From Pseudokineococcus lusitanus (GTDB lineage Bacteria > Actinomycetota > Actinomycetes > Actinomycetales > Quadrisphaeraceae), in the NCBI RefSeq assembly GCF_003751265.1, contig NZ_RJKN01000003.1, positions 248,001 through 312,000 of the forward strand: DNA of 64,000 nucleotides. Reading direction: 5' to 3'. The position numbers and the translations under genes are program-made. The notes under the pieces are model-generated. The model had not been told where the DNA came from. It searched no databases and saw only the letters and a list, made by a program, of their open reading frames with translations. Shown piece by piece: positions 19,533 to 27,395 of this stretch (position 1 is its first letter; every line of letters starts with the position of its first letter).

Positions 19533-21539
19533 ATGGCGCGGCAGCAGCCCGACGACGAGGCGCGCGACGACGCCGTCGTCCCCGCACCCGCCGGCCCCGT
19601 CGGTCCGCTCGACGTCCCGGTCGGCGACCTGCCGGTCTCCCGCCGCGCGGGTCGGGAGGTCCTGGACCGGCTCCGCGACGCCCACGCGGCCGCGTCGGCC
19701 CAGCACGCCGCGCTTCTGGGGCTGGTGGCCGACCTCGTCGACGAGGTCGCCGCCGCCCTGGGCGTCCCGGTCGACGGGGACCCGGTCGAGACCGCCCGTT
19801 TCGGCCGGCTCGGCGGGGACCCGGCCGAGGCCGTGGTCACCGAGATCGCCCTCGCCCTGCGGGTCGGGGTCGCGGGGGCGCGGCGACTGGTGCAGGACGC
19901 GCTCGCGCTGACGACCGTGCTGCCGCAGACCCGGGCCGCGCTGCGCAGCGGAGGCATCTGCCCCGCCCGGGCGCACGCGGTCGTCACCGGCACTGCCGGT
20001 CTGACGCCGGAGCAGGCCCGCTGGGTCGACGCCGAGGTCGCCGAGGACCTGCCCCGCCTGGACCCGCCCGGCGTGAAGCGGAAGGTCCGGGCGTTGGTCG
20101 CCCGGCTCGAGGTCGACGCGACCAACCGCCGGGCCCGGTACGAGACCTGCCGCCGCCGGGTCCTGGTCCAGCCGCTGGGTGACGGGGCGGCCGAGCTCGT
20201 CGCCACCGGACCCGTCGCCGACATCACCGCCCTGTTCCACCGCCTCGACACGTGGGCGCGCACCCGCACCGGCCCCAACGCGAGCGCGGACCCGCACGCC
20301 GCGGTCGCCGCCGGACTGGACCCCGTCACCACCGACACCACCGGGCTGCCCGACCGCCGCGGCGTCGACGCCCGCCGCTTCGACGCCCTCGTCGGCCTGG
20401 TCACCGACACCGGTGCCGGCCCACGGAAGGACGGCCGTGCCCACACCGGGCAGTGCCACGGCCCGTCCCTCAACGTCTCGCTCCCGACGCTGCTCGGCCT
20501 CGACGACGAGACCGCGTGGCTCGCCGGCCACGGCGCGGTCCCGGCCGACATCGCCCGCGAGCTCCTCGCCGCCGGCCACCCCTTCCGCCGGGTCCTCACC
20601 GACTTCTTCACCGGGAAAGTGCTTGGCGTCGACGGACACCTCCACCACCTCCCAGCCGCCGGGACCCGCACGACGACGCCTGGGCTCACCACCGGCGCGA
20701 CGACCGTCCCGGCGGTGGTGACGCCCACCACGGCTCCTCCGCCCTCCCCTGCACCGGACGCCGGCCTCGACGCGGTGCCCGACCCACCGGGCGACCAGCG
20801 GACCACAGCGACAGCCGTGCCCCCGCCGACGACGACCACGGAGCCGGCACCCCCCGGCCTTACCGACAAGGTCACGCCCGGCACCACCACGCCCGGCACC
20901 ACCACGCCCGGCACCACCACGCCCGGCACCACCACGCCTCCCTGGGCCCGGACAGGAGCTGATGCGTCCGACGCAGCGACGCCGTCCTCGTCGACCTGCC
21001 CTCTCGCTGGCCTGCCCACCGACTACGTCCCCACCGCCGAGCAGTCCCGCTACGTCCGGACCGCGCTGCCCGAGTGCACCCACCCCGGCTGCACCCAGCC
21101 CTCGGTCCGCTGCGACCTCGACCACCAGGTACCCCACGGCGCCGGTGGCCCGACCTGCGAGTGCAACCTCCGCCCCCGCTGCCGCAAGCACCACCAGTGC
21201 CGCACCCACTACGGCTGGCAGGTCGAGGCCATCACCGACGACCCCGACGACCCGCACGGCCTCGGCACCCGCTGGACCTCACCCCTCGGCCTCGTCCACG
21301 ACGACCCCGCACCACCCTTCCTCCCCCGACCCATCACCAGCCGCGACGACGACGGCACGCCCCTGCCCACCGGCTGGGGCGACCTCGGCGATCCCCTCGA
21401 CTGCTCGTACCCGACCGTCGACATGGCCTGGCCCGGCGCCGCCCTGCTCATCAGCGCTGCCGTCACCGCGACCGCCCACCACCGCGAACCGCCCGCGTCG
21501 CCGGCCCCGCCGACCGACGACGACCCGCCGCCCTTCTGA
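19533..21539 (+). CDS. DUF222/HNH endonuclease domain protein (13E12-repeat family)
   Basis: 668 aa. The N-terminal DUF222 region (about 20-370) is all-helical and typical of the mycobacterial 13E12 family; the C-terminus has a zinc-ribbon HNH nuclease motif, CDLDHQVPHGAGGPTCECNL then RCRKHHQCRTHYGW (about 527-560). Between them is a Pro/Thr/Ala-rich linker with a fourfold TPGTT repeat. Such genes occur in many copies in actinobacterial genomes and may be mobile or DNA-damage linked; the target is unknown. The ATG at 19533 has a GGAGGGG ribosome site; a longer frame from 19458 would place the LexA box inside the gene and is rejected. The perfect LexA box upstream predicts SOS induction. Confidence 0.88.
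   Translation: MARQQPDDEARDDAVVPAPAGPVGPLDVPVGDLPVSRRAGREVLDRLRDAHAAASAQHAALLGLVADLVDEVAAALGVPVDGDPVETARFGRLGGDPAEAVVTEIALALRVGVAGARRLVQDALALTTVLPQTRAALRSGGICPARAHAVVTGTAGLTPEQARWVDAEVAEDLPRLDPPGVKRKVRALVARLEVDATNRRARYETCRRRVLVQPLGDGAAELVATGPVADITALFHRLDTWARTRTGPNASADPHAAVAAGLDPVTTDTTGLPDRRGVDARRFDALVGLVTDTGAGPRKDGRAHTGQCHGPSLNVSLPTLLGLDDETAWLAGHGAVPADIARELLAAGHPFRRVLTDFFTGKVLGVDGHLHHLPAAGTRTTTPGLTTGATTVPAVVTPTTAPPPSPAPDAGLDAVPDPPGDQRTTATAVPPPTTTTEPAPPGLTDKVTPGTTTPGTTTPGTTTPGTTTPPWARTGADASDAATPSSSTCPLAGLPTDYVPTAEQSRYVRTALPECTHPGCTQPSVRCDLDHQVPHGAGGPTCECNLRPRCRKHHQCRTHYGWQVEAITDDPDDPHGLGTRWTSPLGLVHDDPAPPFLPRPITSRDDDGTPLPTGWGDLGDPLDCSYPTVDMAWPGAALLISAAVTATAHHREPPASPAPPTDDDPPPF
20877..20936 (+). 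repeat. Tandem 15-bp repeat, four exact copies
   Basis: The unit CCCGGCACCACCACG is repeated four times in frame in the HNH gene and encodes PGTTT repeats in the linker. A multiple of three bases, so copy-number change would keep the frame. Confidence 0.9.
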
Positions 21540-21621
21540 CGCCGGCACCACCGCGTCGGCCTCGTCGTGACCCGTCGCCACGGTGGCCCCGGGCTCCCAA
21601 TACCCACCGTCCCGAGCGGTT

Positions 21622-21651
21622 TTGACAGCGACGCCGGACGCTGCCTACCGT
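21622..21651 (+). promoter_or_regulatory. Promoter of the metNIQ riboswitch transcript
   Basis: Consensus TTGACA (21622-21627) and TACCGT (21646-21651) are 18 bases apart; the predicted start is at about 21658, right at the 5' edge of the riboswitch. Confidence 0.7.
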
Positions 21652-21659
21652 CCCGTCCA

Positions 21660-21740
21660 GGTCACGAGAACCAGCGCGAAGCCCCGGCTCGCTGGTCAGC
21701 AACCCTCCGCCACGGCGGGGTGCTCCGGGTGAGGACCAGG
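21660..21740 (+). promoter_or_regulatory. SAM-IV riboswitch
   Basis: The stretch reads GGTCACGAG, CCAGCG, AAGCCCCGGC, GCTGG, CAGCAACCCTCC, GGCGGGGTGCTCCGGGTGA and GGACCAGG in order, matching the conserved blocks of the actinobacterial SAM-IV class. P1 is GGTC (21660-21663) with GACC (21734-21737). It lies between a strong promoter and metN, so S-adenosylmethionine should switch off methionine uptake. The remaining leader (21741-21845) would hold the expression platform, perhaps hiding the AGGAG at 21831-21835. Confidence 0.88.
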
Positions 21741-21845
21741 TGGACGCCCCACGACGGCGCGTCCGCAAGCGTGGCCCGACCGGGCCTCGTCTCCGCGTGC
21801 GCGGCGGCCGGTGCCGTCGCGCCTGCTGCCAGGAGCGCACCGCCC

Positions 21846-22961
21846 GTGATCGAGCTGTCCGGCCTCGTCAAGACCTACGCGGCGCCCCGGCGCCGGGGCG
21901 GCCTGCGGCAGCTCGTCGCGCGGCGGACCTCGGACGTGGACGTCGTCGTCGAGGACGACGCGCCGGTCCGCACGGGCGAGGTCCGCGCGCTCGACGGCGT
22001 GAGCATCTCCGTCCCGGCGGGCGACGTCGTCGGCGTCGTCGGCCCCAGCGGCTCCGGCAAGAGCACCCTCGCCCGCTGCGTCAACCTCCTCGAGCGCCCG
22101 GACGCCGGCCGCGTCGTCGTCGACGGGCAGGACCTCACCGCGCTCGACGCCGGCCGGCTGCGCACGGCCCGCCGCAGCATCGGCATGGTCTTCCAGCACT
22201 TCGACCTCCTCGGCTCGCGGACCGCGCTCGGCAACGTCGCGCTGCCGCTGGAGCTCGCGGGCGTCGGCCGGCGCGAGCGCGAGACCCGCGCCGCGGAGCT
22301 GCTCGAGCGCGTCGGCCTCGCCGACAAGAAGGCCTCCCGGCCGTCCCAGCTGAGCGGCGGCCAGCAGCAGCGCGTCGCCATCGCCCGCGCCCTCGCCGCC
22401 CGCCCGTCGGTCCTGCTGTGCGACGAGGCCACCTCCGCCCTCGACCCCGGCTCCACGGCCGGCGTCCTCGCGCTCGTCCGGGAGCTCCGCGACGAGCTGG
22501 GCCTCACGGTCGTCGTCGTCACGCACGAGATGGACGTCGTCCGGGCCGCCTGCGACAGCGCGGTCCTGCTCGAGCACGGCCGGGTCGTCGACGAGGGCCG
22601 GCTGGCCGACGTCGCCGCCCGCCCCGGCTCGCCCCTGGCCACCCGCCTGCTGCCGGCGCCCGCCCGGCCCCCGGTGCGGCCCGGCAGCGCGCTGCTCCAG
22701 CTCGTCGTCACCGACGGCTGGGACGGGCAGGCCGGGCCCGACGGCGGCGGCGGACCCGGCGAGGCGGTGATGACGTCGCTCGTGCGCGAGCACGGGCTCG
22801 ACGTCTCGGTCGTCGGCGGCCGGGTCGAGACCCTCGGCGGTCGCCGGGCCGGGCACCTCCTCCTCGAGGTCGCCGGCGGGGCCGCCGAGCACGCCGCCCG
22901 GCTGGGCGGCGCCACGGACGCCTTGCGCGCCCGCGGCGTCCTCCTGGAGGTGGCGGCGTGA
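21846..22961 (+). CDS. metN: Methionine ABC transporter ATP-binding protein
   Basis: ATPase of the methionine importer (371 aa). Walker A GPSGSGKS is at 66-73, the signature LSGGQQQR and Walker B VLLCDEATSALDP follow, and the C-terminal NIL domain (about 285-371), which binds methionine for feedback inhibition, is present. An insertion of about 30 residues (14-44) near the first strands is unusual. GTG is chosen because AGGAG lies 10 bases upstream and homology starts there. It follows a SAM-IV riboswitch and overlaps metI by four bases (GTGA). Confidence 0.95.
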   Translation: MIELSGLVKTYAAPRRRGGLRQLVARRTSDVDVVVEDDAPVRTGEVRALDGVSISVPAGDVVGVVGPSGSGKSTLARCVNLLERPDAGRVVVDGQDLTALDAGRLRTARRSIGMVFQHFDLLGSRTALGNVALPLELAGVGRRERETRAAELLERVGLADKKASRPSQLSGGQQQRVAIARALAARPSVLLCDEATSALDPGSTAGVLALVRELRDELGLTVVVVTHEMDVVRAACDSAVLLEHGRVVDEGRLADVAARPGSPLATRLLPAPARPPVRPGSALLQLVVTDGWDGQAGPDGGGGPGEAVMTSLVREHGLDVSVVGGRVETLGGRRAGHLLLEVAGGAAEHAARLGGATDALRARGVLLEVAA

Positions 22962-23617
22962 GCGAGCTGCTCTCCCTCGCCCCGCAGCTGGCCGAGGCCA
23001 CCCGCGAGACGCTGACGATGGTCGCCACGGCGACCGTCCTCGCCGTCCTCGGCGGGATCCCCCTCGGCGTCCTGCTGCTCGTCGTCTCGCCGGGCGGTCT
23101 CGCGCCGCACCCGCTCGCGCACCGGCTGCTCGGCCTGCTCGTCGACCTCGGCCGCTCGCTGCCCTTCATCATCCTGCTCGTCGCCGTGGCCCCGGTGACC
23201 CGGCTCCTCGTCGGGACGACGATCGGCTCCTGGGCCGCCGTCGTGCCGCTGACCATCGGCGCCGTGCCCTTCCTCGCGCGGCTCGTCGAGACGTCGTTGC
23301 GCGAGGTGGCCCCCGGCAAGGTGGCCGCCGCCCTCTCCATGGGCGCGCGGCGGCGGGACGTCGTCCGCACCGTCCTCCTGCCGGAGGCGCTGCCGTCGGT
23401 CGTGGCCAGCTGCACCGTCACCGTCGTGGCGCTCGTCAGCTACTCGGCGATGGCCGGCGCGGTGGGCGGCGGCGGGCTCGGCGACTTCGCCATCCGCTAC
23501 GGCTACCAGCAGTTCCGGACGGACATCACGCTCGTGACCGTCGCCCTCCTGCTCGTCGTCGTCCAGGTGCTCCAGCAGGGCGGCGAGGCCCTCGCCCGCC
23601 GCCTCGCGCACCGCTGA
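22958..23617 (+). CDS. metI: Methionine ABC transporter permease
   Basis: Membrane subunit (219 aa) with about five to six transmembrane helices and the EAA coupling loop (VAAALSMGARRRDVVRTVLLPEALPSV). It pairs with MetN and MetQ to import D/L-methionine. GTG start overlaps the metN stop. Confidence 0.95.
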   Translation: MSELLSLAPQLAEATRETLTMVATATVLAVLGGIPLGVLLLVVSPGGLAPHPLAHRLLGLLVDLGRSLPFIILLVAVAPVTRLLVGTTIGSWAAVVPLTIGAVPFLARLVETSLREVAPGKVAAALSMGARRRDVVRTVLLPEALPSVVASCTVTVVALVSYSAMAGAVGGGGLGDFAIRYGYQQFRTDITLVTVALLLVVVQVLQQGGEALARRLAHR

Positions 23618-23744
23618 CGACGCCCCCCGGGCGCCCGGCGCCCACCCGCACCACCGACCCGCCCGCCGCGGGCCGTCCCGTCGTCCCCCGTCCCGCCCGA
23701 CCAGGGCTCCCGCACGCCCTCGCCCACCGACCCGGAGGTCCCCC

Positions 23745-24578
23745 GTGCCCACCACCCGCCGCCCCCGCACCGCCGTCGCCCTCGGCGCGGCCGCCGCGCT
23801 CGCCCTCTCGCTGTCCGCCTGCGGCGGCGGGGAGGCCGAGCTGAGCGCGGCCGACGAGCCGCTGCGCGTGGGCGCCTCGCCGGTGCCCCACGCGGAGATC
23901 CTCCGCTTCGTGCAGGACGAGCTGGCCGAGGACGCCGGGCTCGACCTCGAGGTCGTCGAGTTCACCGACTACGTGCAGCCCAACGTGGCCCTCGAGGACG
24001 GCTCGCTGGACGCCAACTACTTCCAGACCATCCCGTACCTCGAGGAGCAGGAGCGCACGGCCGGCTACGACTTCGCCGCGCTCGAGCCCGTCCACGTCGA
24101 GCCCCTCGGCATCTACTCGCAGAGCCTCGGGAGCATCGACGACGTCCCGTCGGGCGCGACCGTCGCCATCCCCAACGACCCGACGAACGCCGCCCGCGCG
24201 CTGCGGCTGCTCGAGGCCGAGGGCCTCGTCGTCCTCGCCGACACGGGCGAGGACGCGCCGACCGCCCTCGACGTGCAGGAGGGGGGCCGCGACCTCGACA
24301 TCACCGAGGTCGAGGCCGCGCAGGTCCCGCGCTCGCTCCAGGACGTCGACATCGCCGTCGTCAACGGCAACTACGCCATCGACGCCGACCTCTCCCCCGC
24401 CGACGACGCCCTGGCCCTCGAGGCCGCCGAGGGCAACCCCAACGCGAACCTCGTCGTCGTCCGGACGGGCGACGAGGACGACGAGCGCATCCAGCTGCTC
24501 GAGCAGCTCCTGCACTCCGACGAGACGCGCACCTTCATCGAGGAGCAGTACGAGGGCGCGGTCATCCCGGCCTTCTGA
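23745..24578 (+). CDS. metQ: Methionine-binding lipoprotein
   Basis: Substrate-binding lipoprotein of the MetNIQ importer (277 aa, NlpA family). The signal ends in the lipobox LSAC with acylated Cys26; the mature part shows HAEILRFVQDELAED, DYVQPNVAL and DANYFQTIPYLE, typical of MetQ. GTG is supported by GGAGG upstream. The 127-base gap after metI has no obvious terminator, so all three are probably one transcript. Confidence 0.95.
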   Translation: MPTTRRPRTAVALGAAAALALSLSACGGGEAELSAADEPLRVGASPVPHAEILRFVQDELAEDAGLDLEVVEFTDYVQPNVALEDGSLDANYFQTIPYLEEQERTAGYDFAALEPVHVEPLGIYSQSLGSIDDVPSGATVAIPNDPTNAARALRLLEAEGLVVLADTGEDAPTALDVQEGGRDLDITEVEAAQVPRSLQDVDIAVVNGNYAIDADLSPADDALALEAAEGNPNANLVVVRTGDEDDERIQLLEQLLHSDETRTFIEEQYEGAVIPAF

Positions 24579-24613
24579 GCCACGCCGCGGCGGCGCCACG
24601 GCGCGCGGCCCCG

Positions 24614-24660
24614 GACGCACGAGCGCCCCCGCCCGGTCCGGGCGGGGGCGCTCGTGCGTC
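24614..24660. terminator. Bidirectional terminator, perfect 23-bp arms
   Basis: Arms 24614-24636 and 24638-24660 are perfectly complementary around a single T (a real loop would open several pairs). It lies between the convergent ends of metQ and glgP, five bases from the glgP stop. Confidence 0.75.
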
Positions 24661-24665
24661 GGCGG

Positions 24666-27242
24666 TCAGGCGTTGGCGACGAGCCCCAGCTCGGTCGGCG
24701 CCGCGAGCAGCTCGTGGTGCGGCAGGACGCGCACCGTGTAGCCGACGGCGCCCGTGCGCCGCAGCGGCACCTCGCCGGCGTAGCGGTGCCGCCCGTCCTC
24801 GAGCGCCTCGACGTGCGAGAGGCGGACGGTGCCCGTGGCGACGAGCTCGTCCGTCGCCGTGACGCGGCCGTGGACCACCTGCACCTCGACGTCCTCGGGC
24901 GCGAGCTGCCCGAGCGAGACGTAGGCGTGGACGCCGAGGACGTCGCCGAGCAGCGGCGTGTCCGGCAGCCCGACCGACTCGGCGTGGTCGACGCGCACCG
25001 ACGACCAGCCGCCCCGGACGTGCTCGACCCACGTGGCGAGTCGCCGCGCGCCGGCGTGGCCCTCCGCGGCGACGGCCCGGCCGCTCGCGGCGGCGGGCAC
25101 GTACAGCCGCTCGACGTACTCCGCCACCATCCGCGACGCGAGCACCTTCGGCCCGAGCACCGACAGCGTGTGGCGCACCATCTCGAGCCAGCGCGCCGGC
25201 GGCTCGTCGCCCCCGGCGCCGGTGTCGTAGAACCGGGGCGCGACCTGCTGCTCCACGAGGTCGTACAGCGCCGCCGCCTCGAGGTCGTCGCGGCGGCCTT
25301 CGTCCTCGACGCCGTCGGCCGTGGGGATGGCCCAGCCGTTCTCGCCGTCGAACCACTCGTCCCACCACCCGTCGAGGATGGAGAGGTTGAGGCCGCCGTT
25401 GAGGGCGGCCTTCATGCCCGAGGTGCCGCAGGCCTCGAGGGGGCGCAGCGGGTTGTTGAGCCAGATGTCGCAGCCCGGGTAGAGCGTCTGCGCCATGCCG
25501 ATGTCGTAGTCCGGCAGGAAGACGATGCGGTGGCGCACGGCCGGGTCGTCGGCGAAGCGCACGAGCTGCTGGATGAGCGCCTTGCCGGAGTCGTCGGCCG
25601 GGTGCGACTTGCCGGCGATGACGAGCTGCACGGGCCGGGTCGGGTGCAGCAGCAGCGCCTTGAGGCGCTCGGGGTCGCGCAGCATGAGCGTGAGCCGCTT
25701 GTACGTCGGCACCCGCCGGGCGAAGCCCATGGTGAGCACGCCGTCGTCCATCACCTCGTCCACCCAGCCGAGCTCGGCGGCCGAGGCGCCCCGCTCGAGC
25801 CAGGAGGCGCGCAGCCGCCGCCGCACCTCGGCGACGAGCGTCGCGCGCATCTCGCGGCGCACCGCCCACAGCCGGTCGGCGGGCAGGTCCGCCGCGGCGG
25901 CCCACGCCTCGACGTGCCGGGTCGGGTACTGGCCGGCGGCCTCGTGGACGAGGTCGTCGAGGCGGCGGTCGACCCACGTCGGCGCGTGGACGCCGTTGGT
26001 CACCGAGGTGATGGGCACCTCGTCGACGTCGAGCCCCGGCCAGAGGCCGTCGAACATGCCGCGGCTCACGTCGCCGTGGAGCTGCGAGACGCCGTTGGCG
26101 CGCTGCGCGAGCCGCAGGCCCATGACGGCCATGTTGAAGATGCCGGGCTGGCCGCCCGGGTAGCTCTCCGCGCCGAGGGCCAGGAGGCGGTCGCCGTCGA
26201 CGGCGGGCACGGCCGCCGTGACGAGGGCCCGGACCTGCTCGGCGTCGAAGCGGTCGATCCCGGCGGGCACCGGCGTGTGCGTCGTGAAGACGGTCGCCGC
26301 GCGGCCCGCCTGCAGCGCCGCCTCGAGGCCGAGGCCCGCGCCGAGCGCCTCGCCGATGCGCTCGACGCCGAGGAAGCCGGCGTGGCCCTCGTTGGTGTGG
26401 AAGACCTCCGGCGCGGGGGCGCCGGTGAGGCGCGACCAGAGCCGCAGCGCCCGGACGCCGCCGATGCCGAGCAGCATCTCCTGCAGGAGCCGCTTCTCCC
26501 CGCCGCCGCCGTACAGCCGGTCGGTGGTCGCGCGCAGGTCGGGGTCGTTCTCCTCGACGTCGGAGTCGAGCAGCAGCAGCGGCACGCGGCCGACGTCGGC
26601 CCGCCACACGTGCGCGTGGAGCGTGCGGTCGCCCGGCAGGGCGAGGGAGACCCGGCACGGCGTGCCGTCCGCCTCGCGGAGCTGGGTGAGCGGCAGGCCC
26701 GCGGGGTCGAGGACGGGGTAGGTCTCCGTCTGCCACCCGTCCCGGGACAGGGACTGCCGGAAGTAGCCCTGCTGGTAGAGCAGGCCGACGCCGACGACGG
26801 GCACGCCGAGGTCCGAGGCCGCCTTGAGGTGGTCGCCGGCGAGGATGCCGAGGCCGCCGGAGTACTGCGGCAGGACGGACGTGACGCCGAACTCCGGGGA
26901 GAAGTAGGCGACGGCGGCGGGCCCGCCGCCCTCCCACCCGGCGGTGGCGCCCTGGTACCAGCGCGGCTCGGAGAGGTAGGTGTCGAGGTCGGTCTCGGCG
27001 GCGCGGACGCGGGCGACGAGCGCCTCGTCCTGCGCGAGCTCCGCGAGGCGGTCCGGCCCGATCTCGGCGAGAAGGGCCACGGGGTCGTGGCCCACCTCGT
27101 CCCAGACCGCGGCGTCGACGTCGCGGAACAGGTCCTGCGTCGGCGGGTGCCAGGACCACCGCAGGTTGTGCGCCAGGCGGCCGAGGGCGGCCAGCGGCGT
27201 GGGCAGAGCGGTGCGGACGGTGAACCGTCGGATGGCTCTCAC
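24666..27242 (-). CDS. glgP: Alpha-glucan (glycogen) phosphorylase, GT35
   Basis: Releases glucose-1-phosphate from alpha-1,4-glucan ends (858 aa). The N-terminus has the DUF3417 segment typical of the actinobacterial short-form phosphorylases (LGRLAHNLRWSWHP), then the GT-B core; PLP-binding Lys611 sits in EACGTSGMKAALNGG. GTG at 27242 starts at homology and has a TACGCT hexamer 8 bases upstream. It is divergent from the glgE operon, placing glucan breakdown opposite glucan synthesis; in actinobacteria this enzyme can also act on the GlgE-made glucan. Confidence 0.93.
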   Translation of the reverse strand: MRAIRRFTVRTALPTPLAALGRLAHNLRWSWHPPTQDLFRDVDAAVWDEVGHDPVALLAEIGPDRLAELAQDEALVARVRAAETDLDTYLSEPRWYQGATAGWEGGGPAAVAYFSPEFGVTSVLPQYSGGLGILAGDHLKAASDLGVPVVGVGLLYQQGYFRQSLSRDGWQTETYPVLDPAGLPLTQLREADGTPCRVSLALPGDRTLHAHVWRADVGRVPLLLLDSDVEENDPDLRATTDRLYGGGGEKRLLQEMLLGIGGVRALRLWSRLTGAPAPEVFHTNEGHAGFLGVERIGEALGAGLGLEAALQAGRAATVFTTHTPVPAGIDRFDAEQVRALVTAAVPAVDGDRLLALGAESYPGGQPGIFNMAVMGLRLAQRANGVSQLHGDVSRGMFDGLWPGLDVDEVPITSVTNGVHAPTWVDRRLDDLVHEAAGQYPTRHVEAWAAAADLPADRLWAVRREMRATLVAEVRRRLRASWLERGASAAELGWVDEVMDDGVLTMGFARRVPTYKRLTLMLRDPERLKALLLHPTRPVQLVIAGKSHPADDSGKALIQQLVRFADDPAVRHRIVFLPDYDIGMAQTLYPGCDIWLNNPLRPLEACGTSGMKAALNGGLNLSILDGWWDEWFDGENGWAIPTADGVEDEGRRDDLEAAALYDLVEQQVAPRFYDTGAGGDEPPARWLEMVRHTLSVLGPKVLASRMVAEYVERLYVPAAASGRAVAAEGHAGARRLATWVEHVRGGWSSVRVDHAESVGLPDTPLLGDVLGVHAYVSLGQLAPEDVEVQVVHGRVTATDELVATGTVRLSHVEALEDGRHRYAGEVPLRRTGAVGYTVRVLPHHELLAAPTELGLVANA

Positions 27243-27250
27243 GGGCGCGG

Positions 27251-27256
27251 AGCGTA
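27251..27256 (-). promoter_or_regulatory. -10 box of a probable leaderless glgP promoter
   Basis: TACGCT on the minus strand, 8 bases before the glgP GTG. Confidence 0.45.
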
Positions 27257-27383
27257 GCCACGCGGGGCCCCCGCGTCCCCCCTCGTCGCCAGGGCGAGAC
27301 GCCCGGGCCCCGCCCGTGCCCCTCCTCCCGGACGGCCCCGCCCCGGTCCCCCGCGTCACCGGGTGAGGTCTGCCCGACCTCGG

Positions 27384-27389
27384 TACGTT
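27384..27389 (+). promoter_or_regulatory. -10 box of a probable leaderless glgE promoter
   Basis: TACGTT 6 bases before the GTG at 27396. The longer GTG at 27363 would lie upstream of this box, which favours the shorter start. Confidence 0.5.
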
Positions 27390-27395
27390 CGCCCG

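Noticed and set aside
24614-24660. Long perfect inverted repeat as a transposon end or attachment site
   Set aside because: It sits exactly between convergent gene ends, with no target duplication or integrase; terminator explains it better.
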